DNA of 44,593 nt from a virus. Shown piece by piece: positions 25,657 to 31,650 of the stretch. Each line of letters starts with the position of its first letter. The stretch's first letter is position 1. Under the pieces are notes generated by a model. The model saw only the letters and a list, made by a program, of their open reading frames with translations, did not search any database and was not told the origin of the DNA. The stretch is from IMG/VR virus record IMGVR_UViG_3300023223_000423, positions 1 through 44,593 of that record; one strand, 5' to 3'. The position numbers and the translations under genes are program-made.

Positions 25657-25874
25657 AACTAACAATATTATGTCTAATGGTAGTACTGGCCGGGTGTATG
25701 GAAGCTAGAGTTGAGTACGCCTACATAGAGCAAGCAATGGTTTTATGTAAAGAGAATGAAGGCATTAAAAGCATAGTTCAGAGGAAAGCCTTTTTGCCTA
25801 ATTACACTTGCAATAACGGCGTTATTTTTGAGATTTACAACGATAGGATAACAAAAATTACTCCAGCTAAATAA
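25653..25874 (+). CDS. Small lipoprotein, 73 aa
   Basis: A short signal peptide with lipobox Leu-Ala-Gly-Cys (cysteine at residue 15) precedes a 58-residue domain with two further Cys that could form a disulfide. Phage lipoproteins of this size often mask outer-membrane receptors to prevent superinfection (for example T5 Llp). That role is inference. The gene is coupled to the upstream membrane gene. Confidence 0.65.
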   Translation: MKLTILCLMVVLAGCMEARVEYAYIEQAMVLCKENEGIKSIVQRKAFLPNYTCNNGVIFEIYNDRITKITPAK

Positions 25875-25910
25875 CATAAGGCTATAACCATAAGTATTAA
25901 GGGAGAAGGT

Positions 25911-26093
25911 ATGAACAGATCAAAATCAACAATCAAGGCGCTAGGTATGACAGGGTGGTTTCTTAAGAATTCATGGTCATACATTGTTACAAAGAAGCTC
26001 AGCTCAAAGGTTAAGTTTTTAAAGGGGTTAATTCCAGCATGGGCTAAGTTCACTATTGCAACATACAAAGATTGCAGGTTAAACACTAATTAA
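25911..26093 (+). CDS. Small basic protein, 60 aa
   Basis: The gene has a good Shine-Dalgarno site (gggagaag). The product is basic with amphipathic helices (TGWFLKNSWSYIVTKK, LKGLIPAWAKF). It may be membrane-associated. No family is recognised. Confidence 0.5.
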   Translation: MNRSKSTIKALGMTGWFLKNSWSYIVTKKLSSKVKFLKGLIPAWAKFTIATYKDCRLNTN

Positions 26094-26125
26094 ACGGGTT
26101 ATATAGCCCTATAACAGGTGATGTG

Positions 26126-26323
26126 ATGATGAAAGAAGTTAATGAAAGGCCGTCAGATGGGCAGTTTGTAGAGATGTGGGGGCATGAAGGGGCTGTTTGG
26201 TGTCAAACCTTTAGATGGAATGGCGGCAGGCTACAGACCTATGCGAACGTCTACGATGAGTGGAAAATGGATGATACGCGCGGGTGTAAAATGGATGGTT
26301 CGCGGTGGTTTGTGCCGGAATAG
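26126..26323 (+). CDS. Hypothetical protein, 65 aa
   Basis: Consecutive possible starts GTG 26123, ATG 26126 and ATG 26129 follow aggtg; I use 26126. The product is Trp-rich (EMWGHEGAVW, YDEWKMDD, SRWFVPE) and resembles the compact beta folds of DUF551-like phage proteins, weakly. Confidence 0.5.
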   Translation: MMKEVNERPSDGQFVEMWGHEGAVWCQTFRWNGGRLQTYANVYDEWKMDDTRGCKMDGSRWFVPE

Positions 26324-26357
26324 GTTGTGTATTAGGGTTGATAATAGGAGAAATGGT

Positions 26358-26609
26358 GTGGCTAATTCATATATATCAAATCTAGATCATCCAAATGCTA
26401 GCCAAGTAAAGAAGGTTGAACAATACAAATGCTGTGGCGGTGGTATTAATGTTTATATTGAATCAGATTCTGAGCTTAATGCGGCAAAGGTGTTTGCTAA
26501 GGACTACGGTATTTGCCTCCTTGACAATATATTTTATGTGCGCGGTACGATGTATGAGATCGAGATGGAGGTATTATACCACGTTAAGGTTGCAAAGGAG
26601 AATAGTTAA
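26358..26609 (+). CDS. Hypothetical protein, 83 aa, GTG start
   Basis: I place the start at GTG 26358, with aggag seven bases upstream; a longer frame opens at 26184 but would overlap the previous gene by 140 bases. The product has a Cys-Cys-Gly-Gly-Gly element and an alternating beta C-terminus (FYVRGTMYEIEMEVLYHV). It is the last gene before the 1-kb gene-free RNA region. Confidence 0.55.
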   Translation: MANSYISNLDHPNASQVKKVEQYKCCGGGINVYIESDSELNAAKVFAKDYGICLLDNIFYVRGTMYEIEMEVLYHVKVAKENS

Positions 26610-26815
26610 GGTAGAATTACTGGTGGCGGCTATAGCTATATAGCCGAAGTAGGTTTCAGGACACCCATGTCCGACATTCCCCCTACGGGCCGCTAGTTGA
26701 TTTAAATGGAATGAAAGTAAATGGGCAACTAGTACGGGAATGAGCAGTAAAGCAGTATTAAACACTATAAAACCATTCTCTTTCTAGTCGTAACAGGCTT
26801 GTAGTCTGTATATGT

Positions 26816-26897
26816 GGTGGTGTTAGGTGGGAAAACCATTTAATGCGATGTTTTCATTAAGTTGGGCACCCTTGGATAATCACCGCCTAGCACTACC
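26816..26897 (+). ncRNA. 15-bp imperfect helix closing a multibranch RNA domain
   Basis: Bases 26816-26830 pair continuously with 26883-26897: 12 Watson-Crick and 3 G-U pairs (19-94, 23-90 and 28-85, last two digits). The G-U pairs would be C-A mismatches on the other strand. The 52-base interior holds gaaaac/gttttc (26831-26836 with 26850-26855) and atta/taat (26856-26859 with 26877-26880), giving a three-way junction. Confidence 0.6.
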
Positions 26898-26938
26898 TCT
26901 TAAGTACATTAAATAGTTCATTAGAAGCAATAGTTTGT

Positions 26939-26944
26939 TATAAT
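26939..26944 (+). promoter_or_regulatory. -10 box (TATAAT) inside the RNA region
   Basis: A consensus TATAAT has a weak -35 (ttcatt, 26917-26922) 16 bases upstream. The predicted start is near 26951, directly before a hairpin and 110 bases before a terminator. Confidence 0.45.
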
Positions 26945-26950
26945 GATTAT

Positions 26951-27088
26951 CAGGCGTGTGGAAACGTCTTTAGAAAGTGTTGAACAGTATGGATAAGGGT
27001 TATGTAATAACAGGTTCAGAGGCGTGGATTCACCATACTTCCGAACTGCCTTTTCCAACTGGGCTTGTTATTAGATAGCCCTTTTTTT
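26951..27088 (+). ncRNA. Candidate 138-nt RNA between promoter and terminator
   Basis: The span begins with hairpin ggcgt-gtggaa-acgtc (26953-26968). It then has tgaac/gttca pairing and a second gttc/gaac helix, and closes with the 27061 terminator. It also contains a 29-codon frame (26989-27078) starting MDKGYVITG and ending inside the terminator stem, but without a good ribosome-binding site. I favour RNA over peptide. It may instead be a domain of a longer RNA. Confidence 0.4.
27061..27088 (+). terminator. Rho-independent terminator inside the RNA region
   Basis: A 5-bp stem gggct/agccc with an 11-base loop is followed directly by seven T. Its 5' strand gggcttg resembles the gggctta acceptor strand at 27267. 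Confidence 0.65.
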
Positions 27089-27266
27089 ATGCCCGGAGTA
27101 CCGATTTAGCCGCGATTAGCAACACAATTAAGGCTTGTCATACGTCATACCGGGCACCCTTTCTAAAGCCTCCACACAGCCTGTATCGGTTTATGATGCA
27201 GTGCCTTACCGATTAATAAACAAATGGCGACCTAATGCCGGTTATAACGGTAGTTTGTATATTAGT

Positions 27267-27406
27267 GGGCTTACTAGGTGAGCAATATTTAAGTTATTGA
27301 TGTTAAAGAAGGTTACTAGTCTTCAAACGTTAATTAACTACCAGCAGATATGTTGGGATGCAAAAGCTTAAGTGTTGGGAGGGTTCGAGTCCCCCTAAGT
27401 CCACCA
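27267..27406 (+). ncRNA. tRNA-like element with encoded CCA and G3-U70
   Basis: The 3' end has a tRNA T-arm: stem 27379-27383 with 27391-27395 (one mismatch) and loop ttcgagt. The acceptor strand taagtcc (27396-27402), discriminator A and an encoded CCA follow. The only full partner I found is gggctta at 27267-27273: seven pairs with a G-U at position 3-70, the main identity signal for alanyl-tRNA synthetase. gaagg-ttactag-tcttc (27308-27324) can form an anticodon-like arm with a 7-base loop and T33. There is no normal D-arm, and 54 bases separate the anticodon-like and T-arms, so at 140 nt it is no ordinary tRNA. It could be a decayed tRNA, a tRNA mimic, or the end of a larger RNA. Confidence 0.5.
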
Positions 27407-27607
27407 ATATACAAATCATTGTTATGTAAAGCAGGTGTGGTACTTCACCACCGGTCAACTAATATGGAAAACAACTGGCCTATAACGCTTGGCCTAACAG
27501 AGATAACACACTAAAGGTTATTAGCTGCTAGGGATTACCAAGGAAGGAAAAGTTTCTAGAGTGTGCCCGACTATAAAGTAACTAACTTAAAACAAAAGGA
27601 TATAAGA

Positions 27608-28051
27608 ATGAGAGGGTATTGTGGTGTTGGGTTAGACAATCCAAAGACAGATGCAAACATAGGAGCTGCACTAAGAGCTTGCGGTGTCTATGAGTCAGCG
27701 TTTATGGCAGTCAGTGGAAAAAGATATAAGAAAAGCTGTGTAGATACACGCGCTCAATACAGGCACTCACCTCTGTTTCATGTTGATGATTTAAAATCAA
27801 TCATTCCATATGACTGTATACCAGTAGCCGTTGATTTACTTGATGACGCTGAGCCATTACATACCTATGTTCACCCTGAAAGAGCGTTTTATATATTCGG
27901 TGCGGAAGATGCGACATTAGGGGAAAGAATTACTGGCTGGTGCAGAGATAAGATTTATATACCAACTAACGGCTGCATGAATCTAGCGGCGACTGTTAAC
28001 GTGGTTTTGTATGACAGGCTGGCCAAGCAGCTGCTGAAGGAATCTTCATGA
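27608..28051 (+). CDS. SpoU/TrmH (SPOUT) family RNA 2'-O-methyltransferase
   Basis: I chose ATG 27608 (agga seven bases upstream) over an in-frame GTG at 27563, because relatives begin MRGYxGxG. The 147-residue product has the three SPOUT motifs: NIGAALRA (17-24), FGAED (97-101), and NLAATVNVVLYDR (125-137), which forms the knotted S-adenosylmethionine site. The family methylates the ribose of tRNA or rRNA, TrmL-type enzymes at position 34. It is the first gene after the structured RNA region, so that RNA or a host tRNA is the likely substrate (inference). Its stop overlaps the next start in ATGA. Confidence 0.85.
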   Translation: MRGYCGVGLDNPKTDANIGAALRACGVYESAFMAVSGKRYKKSCVDTRAQYRHSPLFHVDDLKSIIPYDCIPVAVDLLDDAEPLHTYVHPERAFYIFGAEDATLGERITGWCRDKIYIPTNGCMNLAATVNVVLYDRLAKQLLKESS

Positions 28052-28230
28052 CCAAGCTTAGAAGTATGTTCTGGAAGAGAAGTAAGAGCCTTGTAGCATG
28101 GTGTACAGACGAAGAGTTAAGAGTACTAAGAATACAAGCAGCTAATGAGACGGAGAAGCGCTTAGAGGGCATTAAGAACAAGTTTGAATCTAAGCTGCCG
28201 AATGTTAAAGCAAAGAGACTGAGAGATTAG
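28048..28230 (+). CDS. Small basic helical protein, 60 aa
   Basis: The gene is coupled to the methyltransferase gene by ATGA. The product is Lys/Arg-rich and helical with one Trp-Cys segment (LVAWCTDEELRVLRIQ). It could bind RNA or assist the methyltransferase. No family is recognised. Confidence 0.55.
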   Translation: MTKLRSMFWKRSKSLVAWCTDEELRVLRIQAANETEKRLEGIKNKFESKLPNVKAKRLRD

Positions 28231-28290
28231 GCTACTTATGTCCATAGAAACCTGAAATCTGAACCTTAGCATGTAATAGGAGCATCAAGA

Positions 28291-28377
28291 ATGAGTGAAT
28301 ATAAGAACACTGAATACACAAAAGAAGACGGTTACCTATCAACCATGAAGCCGTCAATCAGATACGAGGATATTTAG
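28291..28377 (+). CDS. Tiny ORF, 28 aa
   Basis: An aggag site precedes ATG 28291. The product is polar and Tyr-rich (MSEYKNTEYTKEDGYLS). It is supported only by the ribosome-binding site and tight spacing. Confidence 0.35.
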   Translation: MSEYKNTEYTKEDGYLSTMKPSIRYEDI

Positions 28378-28378
28378 A

Positions 28379-28507
28379 GTGTTCCTATTAAATAGAGCGC
28401 TACTTTTGATGACTTCTGCTTTGCTGTATTCATGGCTAACAGAGATGCCTTTTGGATTAGCCATAGTGATTGGCTTTATAGTTTTTATTTCTGTACCAGC
28501 TAATTAA
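28379..28507 (+). CDS. Tiny membrane protein, 42 aa, GTG start
   Basis: GTG 28379 follows gagga by eight bases. The product has two hydrophobic stretches (LLLMTSALLYSWL and FGLAIVIGFIVFISV) with a short Thr-Glu-Met-Pro turn, so it is a hairpin or single long membrane helix. It could be an antiholin or exclusion peptide. No family is recognised. Confidence 0.45.
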   Translation: MFLLNRALLLMTSALLYSWLTEMPFGLAIVIGFIVFISVPAN

Positions 28508-28521
28508 CATAGGAGTAAAGA

Positions 28522-28761
28522 ATGAAACCTTTATATAAAAAAATAAGTGAAAAACAATCTAAAGGATATAGAGCCAGCTTTGATACTGGTTGTGGAAACA
28601 GTTTACAAAATGAAATGGATAAGGCTGCGTCTGGTAGTGGGTCAGGTTTATTTATAGATTACAGGAAGAGGTTTTGTGAAACCTGTCAAGAGAAGAAGCC
28701 CAAAGGGAAGAGAAAGGCAGTAAAAGGGTGGAAGTGTGATGACTGTATAACCAATCTTTAA
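28522..28761 (+). CDS. Zinc-ribbon protein, 79 aa
   Basis: C-terminal CETC and CDDC, 18 residues apart, form a probable zinc ribbon (residues 52-75). The N-terminal half is Gly/Ser-rich and polar. It follows an aggag site. Nucleic-acid binding is likely from the fold type, but the function is unknown. Confidence 0.6.
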   Translation: MKPLYKKISEKQSKGYRASFDTGCGNSLQNEMDKAASGSGSGLFIDYRKRFCETCQEKKPKGKRKAVKGWKCDDCITNL

Positions 28762-28775
28762 GCGAGATAACCATT

Positions 28776-28943
28776 ATGGACTTATTCAGAAGGTACTTGA
28801 AATGGAATGATAGGCCTGATATCGAGAGATATAACAAATGTCCTTGGTGGGTTGATGTTGCTTACCAGCCGTTAGCTATTTTTGGTATTGCAGTGTTTAC
28901 ATTCAACGATGAACTAAGACACGCCACAATGCTTGAATTTTAG
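28776..28943 (+). CDS. Small membrane-associated protein, 55 aa
   Basis: A basic N-terminus with Trp-rich CPWWVDVAYQP is followed by the short hydrophobic helix LAIFGIAVFTF. The Shine-Dalgarno site is weak (gcgag). No family is recognised. Confidence 0.4.
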   Translation: MDLFRRYLKWNDRPDIERYNKCPWWVDVAYQPLAIFGIAVFTFNDELRHATMLEF

Positions 28944-28957
28944 TTAGGGGATAAATA

Positions 28958-29164
28958 ATGAACATAGGATCAAAAATAGCGAGCTGGTTAAATCCATTAC
29001 CGCCAATTAATGAAGACTGGCGACATAAACATAAACCTAATGTGTGTCAGCACCGAAACGTAGAAATTACATCCTGCAAGCCTGTCACTTTGATGCCTAG
29101 TCGTGGTGTTTGCAAAGATTGCGGCAGCTCTGTGAAAGCAACACTAGTCTGGAAAAAGCCATGA
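28958..29164 (+). CDS. Small zinc-binding protein, 68 aa
   Basis: Cys and His residues (VCQHRNVE, TSCKP, VCKDCGSS) form a probable zinc site. The overall pattern resembles phage treble-clef mini-proteins with CKDCG. It follows a gggga site. Confidence 0.55.
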   Translation: MNIGSKIASWLNPLPPINEDWRHKHKPNVCQHRNVEITSCKPVTLMPSRGVCKDCGSSVKATLVWKKP

Positions 29165-29199
29165 TAATAACTAAAGACACAACCTAATAAGGATAGAGC

Positions 29200-29409
29200 A
29201 TGAAAATAAGCCAGTTAATACAAAATCTTCAGAACAAGTTAGAAAATATAGGTGATGTGGATGTTTATACAAACGGCGAACACGGTATTGGTGAGTGTGA
29301 ATTATTAATAGAAACAAGGATATGTGTTGGTAGTGCATGCCTTCATTTTGATACTGACCATTTAGACATAGATGATAGCGATATTGTTTGCCATATTGGC
29401 GGTTTTTAA
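29200..29409 (+). CDS. Hypothetical acidic protein, 69 aa
   Basis: The N-terminal helix KISQLIQNLQNKLENIGD is followed by DVYTNGEHG. I recognise this pattern from small phage proteins with a 'L...l...G..d.v....g' core, function unknown. The C-terminus is Asp-rich. Confidence 0.55.
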   Translation: MKISQLIQNLQNKLENIGDVDVYTNGEHGIGECELLIETRICVGSACLHFDTDHLDIDDSDIVCHIGGF

Positions 29410-29430
29410 CCCACACATAAGGAGCAGATA

Positions 29431-29802
29431 ATGACTAGCGTACTAACCCCAGCACTAAGCGTATTTCAAACCCCTATAGTACCCAGTAGAGCCAAGCCCA
29501 TGACCTTAGACTGGCAACCTACTAACAACATAGACACTTATCTACACCTAATGGCCGTACCTAAGACCAAGATAACAGACGCTCTAATAGGTGAGTTCAT
29601 AAGCTACTACAGCGTTAGAGAAGGTCTTACACAGACACAGCGCCAATGGGAGCAGAAGCTAGCCAAGTGGGCTAAGAACGCACCAGAGCAACGCGCAGCA
29701 GTACCAGGACAAGCCGTTTATAAGGCACCAGAGCACAAACCTAATAACACAGAGATGACCGATAACCGGCAAGCGTTTATAGATTCAATGAGGAAAGGCT
29801 GA
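29431..29802 (+). CDS. DnaT-like single-strand DNA-binding domain protein
   Basis: In this 123-residue protein, residues 24-85 match the DnaT C-terminal DNA-binding domain: MTLDWQP, then ITDALIGEFISYYSVRE and TQRQWEQKLAKWAKN. DnaT works with PriA/PriC to load the DnaB helicase at restarting forks. No helicase, primase or polymerase was recognised in this genome, so the protein may direct the host replisome to phage DNA. The C-terminal tail is Pro/Asn-rich. It overlaps the next gene by one base. Confidence 0.72.
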   Translation: MTSVLTPALSVFQTPIVPSRAKPMTLDWQPTNNIDTYLHLMAVPKTKITDALIGEFISYYSVREGLTQTQRQWEQKLAKWAKNAPEQRAAVPGQAVYKAPEHKPNNTEMTDNRQAFIDSMRKG

Positions 29803-29999
29803 TGAAAGTATTTAGAGTGATTTCAGAATATGTAAAAGAAAACAGTAAGGATCTTGTAAGCCAACAACAGTTTGTTACTCATAAAGAAGATAGTTTATTG
29901 GCAGTAGTTGAGTTTATGACAGCTGAATGCGAGCAGTTAGAGCACGACCTGAAATCTGTTGAAGAGGTTTTGGTGGTATGTCAGCAAATTGGATATTAA
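29802..29999 (+). CDS. Hypothetical protein, 65 aa
   Basis: The gene shares one base with the DnaT-like stop (TGATG). The product is acidic and helical in its second half (MTAECEQLEHDLKSVEEV). No family is recognised. Coupling suggests a link with the DnaT-like protein. Confidence 0.55.
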   Translation: MKVFRVISEYVKENSKDLVSQQQFVTHKEDSLLAVVEFMTAECEQLEHDLKSVEEVLVVCQQIGY

Positions 30000-30027
30000 T
30001 TAACCATTAACAACAGAGGCTAGCATT

Positions 30028-30414
30028 ATGAACGAAATAACAACAAGGCTGAGAGGTAAGTACAGTTGTGGCCCTGAAGGTGTAAGAGAAGATAGAGACT
30101 TTGGGGATTATACGCCAGCAATCAACAAGGAAGCTGCTGATTATATTGAGCAATTAGAGAAGCAGGTTAGAGAGCTGAAGGCGAGTAATGAGCTGATTAA
30201 AAATCTATTTATTAAGTATGTGCTACAAGTAGACACTGCTGAAGGTGGTGCTTATACCACAAATATAGACCGTATATCTCCGGCCCATATGTACGATATG
30301 ACGGTAACTGAAGATGATAAGTCTTTATACGAAAGAGAAATTCTGCCCAGTGTTGAGCAGTGGAACCAAGGGGTCAAGGATTGGTATAAAGCAGTAAAAA
30401 ATATAGAGGTTTAA
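30028..30414 (+). CDS. Coiled-coil hypothetical protein, 128 aa
   Basis: The N-terminus has TTRLRGKYSCGPEGVREDRDFG and then AADYIEQLEKQVRELKA, a helix common in small phage proteins. The rest is acidic with Tyr. No function is known. Confidence 0.6.
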   Translation: MNEITTRLRGKYSCGPEGVREDRDFGDYTPAINKEAADYIEQLEKQVRELKASNELIKNLFIKYVLQVDTAEGGAYTTNIDRISPAHMYDMTVTEDDKSLYEREILPSVEQWNQGVKDWYKAVKNIEV

Positions 30415-30418
30415 TCAG

Positions 30419-30559
30419 ATGAAACATTTAGTTGAAGCATTGAAAACCTTTTTCATAGGCATAACCCCATTCAGCGAGTTTATGGCGTTTTCTTTCTACA
30501 GAACAAGGGTATGGATAAGCCTGTTTATAATATTTTGTATTATGTGGTGGGTAATTTGA
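30419..30559 (+). CDS. Tiny membrane protein, 46 aa
   Basis: ATG 30419 follows the stop of the previous gene by four bases. The C-terminal hydrophobic helix is VWISLFIIFCIMWWVI. It overlaps the start of the next gene by 49 bases in another frame, which lowers confidence. Confidence 0.4.
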   Translation: MKHLVEALKTFFIGITPFSEFMAFSFYRTRVWISLFIIFCIMWWVI

Positions 30560-30969
30560 GTGAAGAGTGGTTAGTCAATAGTGTCCATACTAAAGATGAA
30601 TTTATAAAGCATGTTGAGCGCCAATATGAGGAGCATGGGTATGTTAAGTATAGCTTTAAAACGGGTAAGCAGCGGAGCGACAAACAGCGAAAGGCTCTTG
30701 AAGTTTATTGTAAACTCCTTGCTGAAAGGTTGAATGCTGCGGGTTACGACATGCGTATGATGCTTCTACCAGGGGTTGATATACCCTGGAGTCAGGACCG
30801 AGTTAAAGAATTCTTATGGCGTCCATTACAAATGGCTGTGACGGGCCATAAAAGCTCAACAAAGCCAGAAAAAAAGCAGTATATAGAGATATATGAGATT
30901 CTTAACCGGCACACCGCTCAAAAGAGAGGCATTTCATTACCGTGGCCATGTAAAGAGGATTCACAATGA
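30511..30969 (+). CDS. Conserved phage protein, NinB-like architecture
   Basis: In this 152-residue protein, residues 50-145 carry a pattern common in phage recombination regions: KQRKALEVYCKLLAERLNAAG, then IPWSQDRVKEFLWRPLQ, TGHKSS and RGISLPWP. The order (Gln-led helix, Trp-x3-Val-Lys, Ser-Ser/Thr, Arg-Gly at the end) resembles lambda NinB/Orf, which helps recombinases displace single-strand-binding protein. Homology is suggestive only. It overlaps the HNH-AP2 gene by four bases. Confidence 0.6.
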   Translation: MDKPVYNILYYVVGNLSEEWLVNSVHTKDEFIKHVERQYEEHGYVKYSFKTGKQRSDKQRKALEVYCKLLAERLNAAGYDMRMMLLPGVDIPWSQDRVKEFLWRPLQMAVTGHKSSTKPEKKQYIEIYEILNRHTAQKRGISLPWPCKEDSQ

Positions 30970-31487
30970 TTACACAGAAAAGATTAAAAGAACTTCTTAA
31001 TTATGATCCTGAAACGGGAATATTTAACTGGCTGCTTAATGGGAAGGGGCGACCTTTTGGAAAAAGAGCAGGAACTATAGTTGATCAAGAAAGAAGAAGG
31101 CATAGAATTATAATGATCGACGGGAATAGACACGGATCTGGTCGGCTCGCATGGCTTTATATGACAGGAAAATGGCCGGAAAATGAAATTGATCATAGAG
31201 ATAGGGATGCTTTAAATGACTCTAAATCAAACCTCAGAGAGGCGACACGGCAGCAAAACCTTCAGAACAGAAGAAAACCTAAAGACTGCTCTTCAAAATA
31301 TAAAGGCGTCTACTGGGAAGATAGCAGAAAAAAATGGAAAGCAGGGATAAGGATTAATAAAGTGTTAAAGTTTCTTGGCAGGTTTGACAAAGAACTGGAT
31401 GCTCATGAAGCATTCGCTAGAGTAGCTAAGGAAAAACATGATTTCTTCCTTCCATGCGGATTTGAAGAGTGTAAAGTATGCAACTGA
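30966..31487 (+). CDS. HNH endonuclease with AP2 domain
   Basis: This is a 173-residue protein. Residues 1-100 are an HNH_3 core: YDPETGIFNW, a Gly-Arg-Leu-Ala-Trp helix, then EIDHRDRDALNDSKSNLREA with the His and Asn of the motif. Residues 112-160 are an AP2-type DNA-binding domain (SKYKGVYWEDSRKKWKAGI, then LGRFDKELDAHEAF). This pairing is a classic phage homing endonuclease. It overlaps the preceding gene by ATGA. Confidence 0.88.
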   Translation: MITQKRLKELLNYDPETGIFNWLLNGKGRPFGKRAGTIVDQERRRHRIIMIDGNRHGSGRLAWLYMTGKWPENEIDHRDRDALNDSKSNLREATRQQNLQNRRKPKDCSSKYKGVYWEDSRKKWKAGIRINKVLKFLGRFDKELDAHEAFARVAKEKHDFFLPCGFEECKVCN

Positions 31488-31548
31488 TCACAGTTTTTAA
31501 CTACGAAAATAAGATAATGGCAAACTGATATTACGCTGAGGAAACAAT

Positions 31549-31650
31549 ATGGCTACCAAGAAGAAGAAAGCAACCAAGAATAAGAGCGCATTATTAGCGG
31601 CAGTTATCAAAAGAAAGGTGAAAAGCGGTGAGCGAAAGTCCAGAAAGTAA
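31549..31650 (+). CDS. Tiny Lys-rich protein, 33 aa
   Basis: A gagga site precedes ATG 31549. The product is extremely basic (MATKKKKATKNKSALLAAV start) with 14 Lys/Arg among 33 residues. It overlaps the following membrane gene by 23 bases. Nucleic-acid or membrane binding is possible. Confidence 0.45.
   Translation: MATKKKKATKNKSALLAAVIKRKVKSGERKSRK

Larger units (their letters stand above)
26610..27607 (+). ncRNA. Candidate large structured RNA region (about 1 kb, no credible gene)
   Basis: This is the only stretch over 300 bases without a convincing gene. Visible + strand structures, in order: a 7-bp hairpin with 4-base loop (26628-26645); a 5-bp hairpin ggaca-ccca-tgtcc (26659-26672); nested helices cattccc/gggaatg and ctagttg/caactag (26675-26742); a 15-bp helix (26816-26897); a hairpin at 26953-26968; gcccgg/ccgggc (27091-27155); atcggt/accgat (27185-27213); a tRNA-like element (27267-27406); gtggt/accac (27437-27451); and ataac/gttat (27503-27521). 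G-U pairs in the long helix point to the + strand. An internal promoter and terminator may split it into two or more RNAs. Size and phage context recall GOLLD and ROOL RNAs, but I cannot test membership. Confidence 0.55.

Noticed and set aside
26989-27078. 29-residue ORF within the RNA region
   Set aside because: No good ribosome-binding site, and the stop codon is inside the terminator stem. Kept only as a remark.
26610-27607. tmRNA (ssrA-like) gene ending at 27406
   Set aside because: The CCA end, T-arm and G3-U70 fit, and gggcttg at 27061 would give a 346-nt molecule. However, the conserved tmRNA 5' part (a ggattcgac-like segment) and a tag frame ending Leu-Ala-Ala are absent, and 27061 is better read as a terminator.
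26610-27607. Group I or group II intron
   Set aside because: I could not find the conserved core elements (P, Q, R, S or domain V), and the flanking genes are not halves of one gene.
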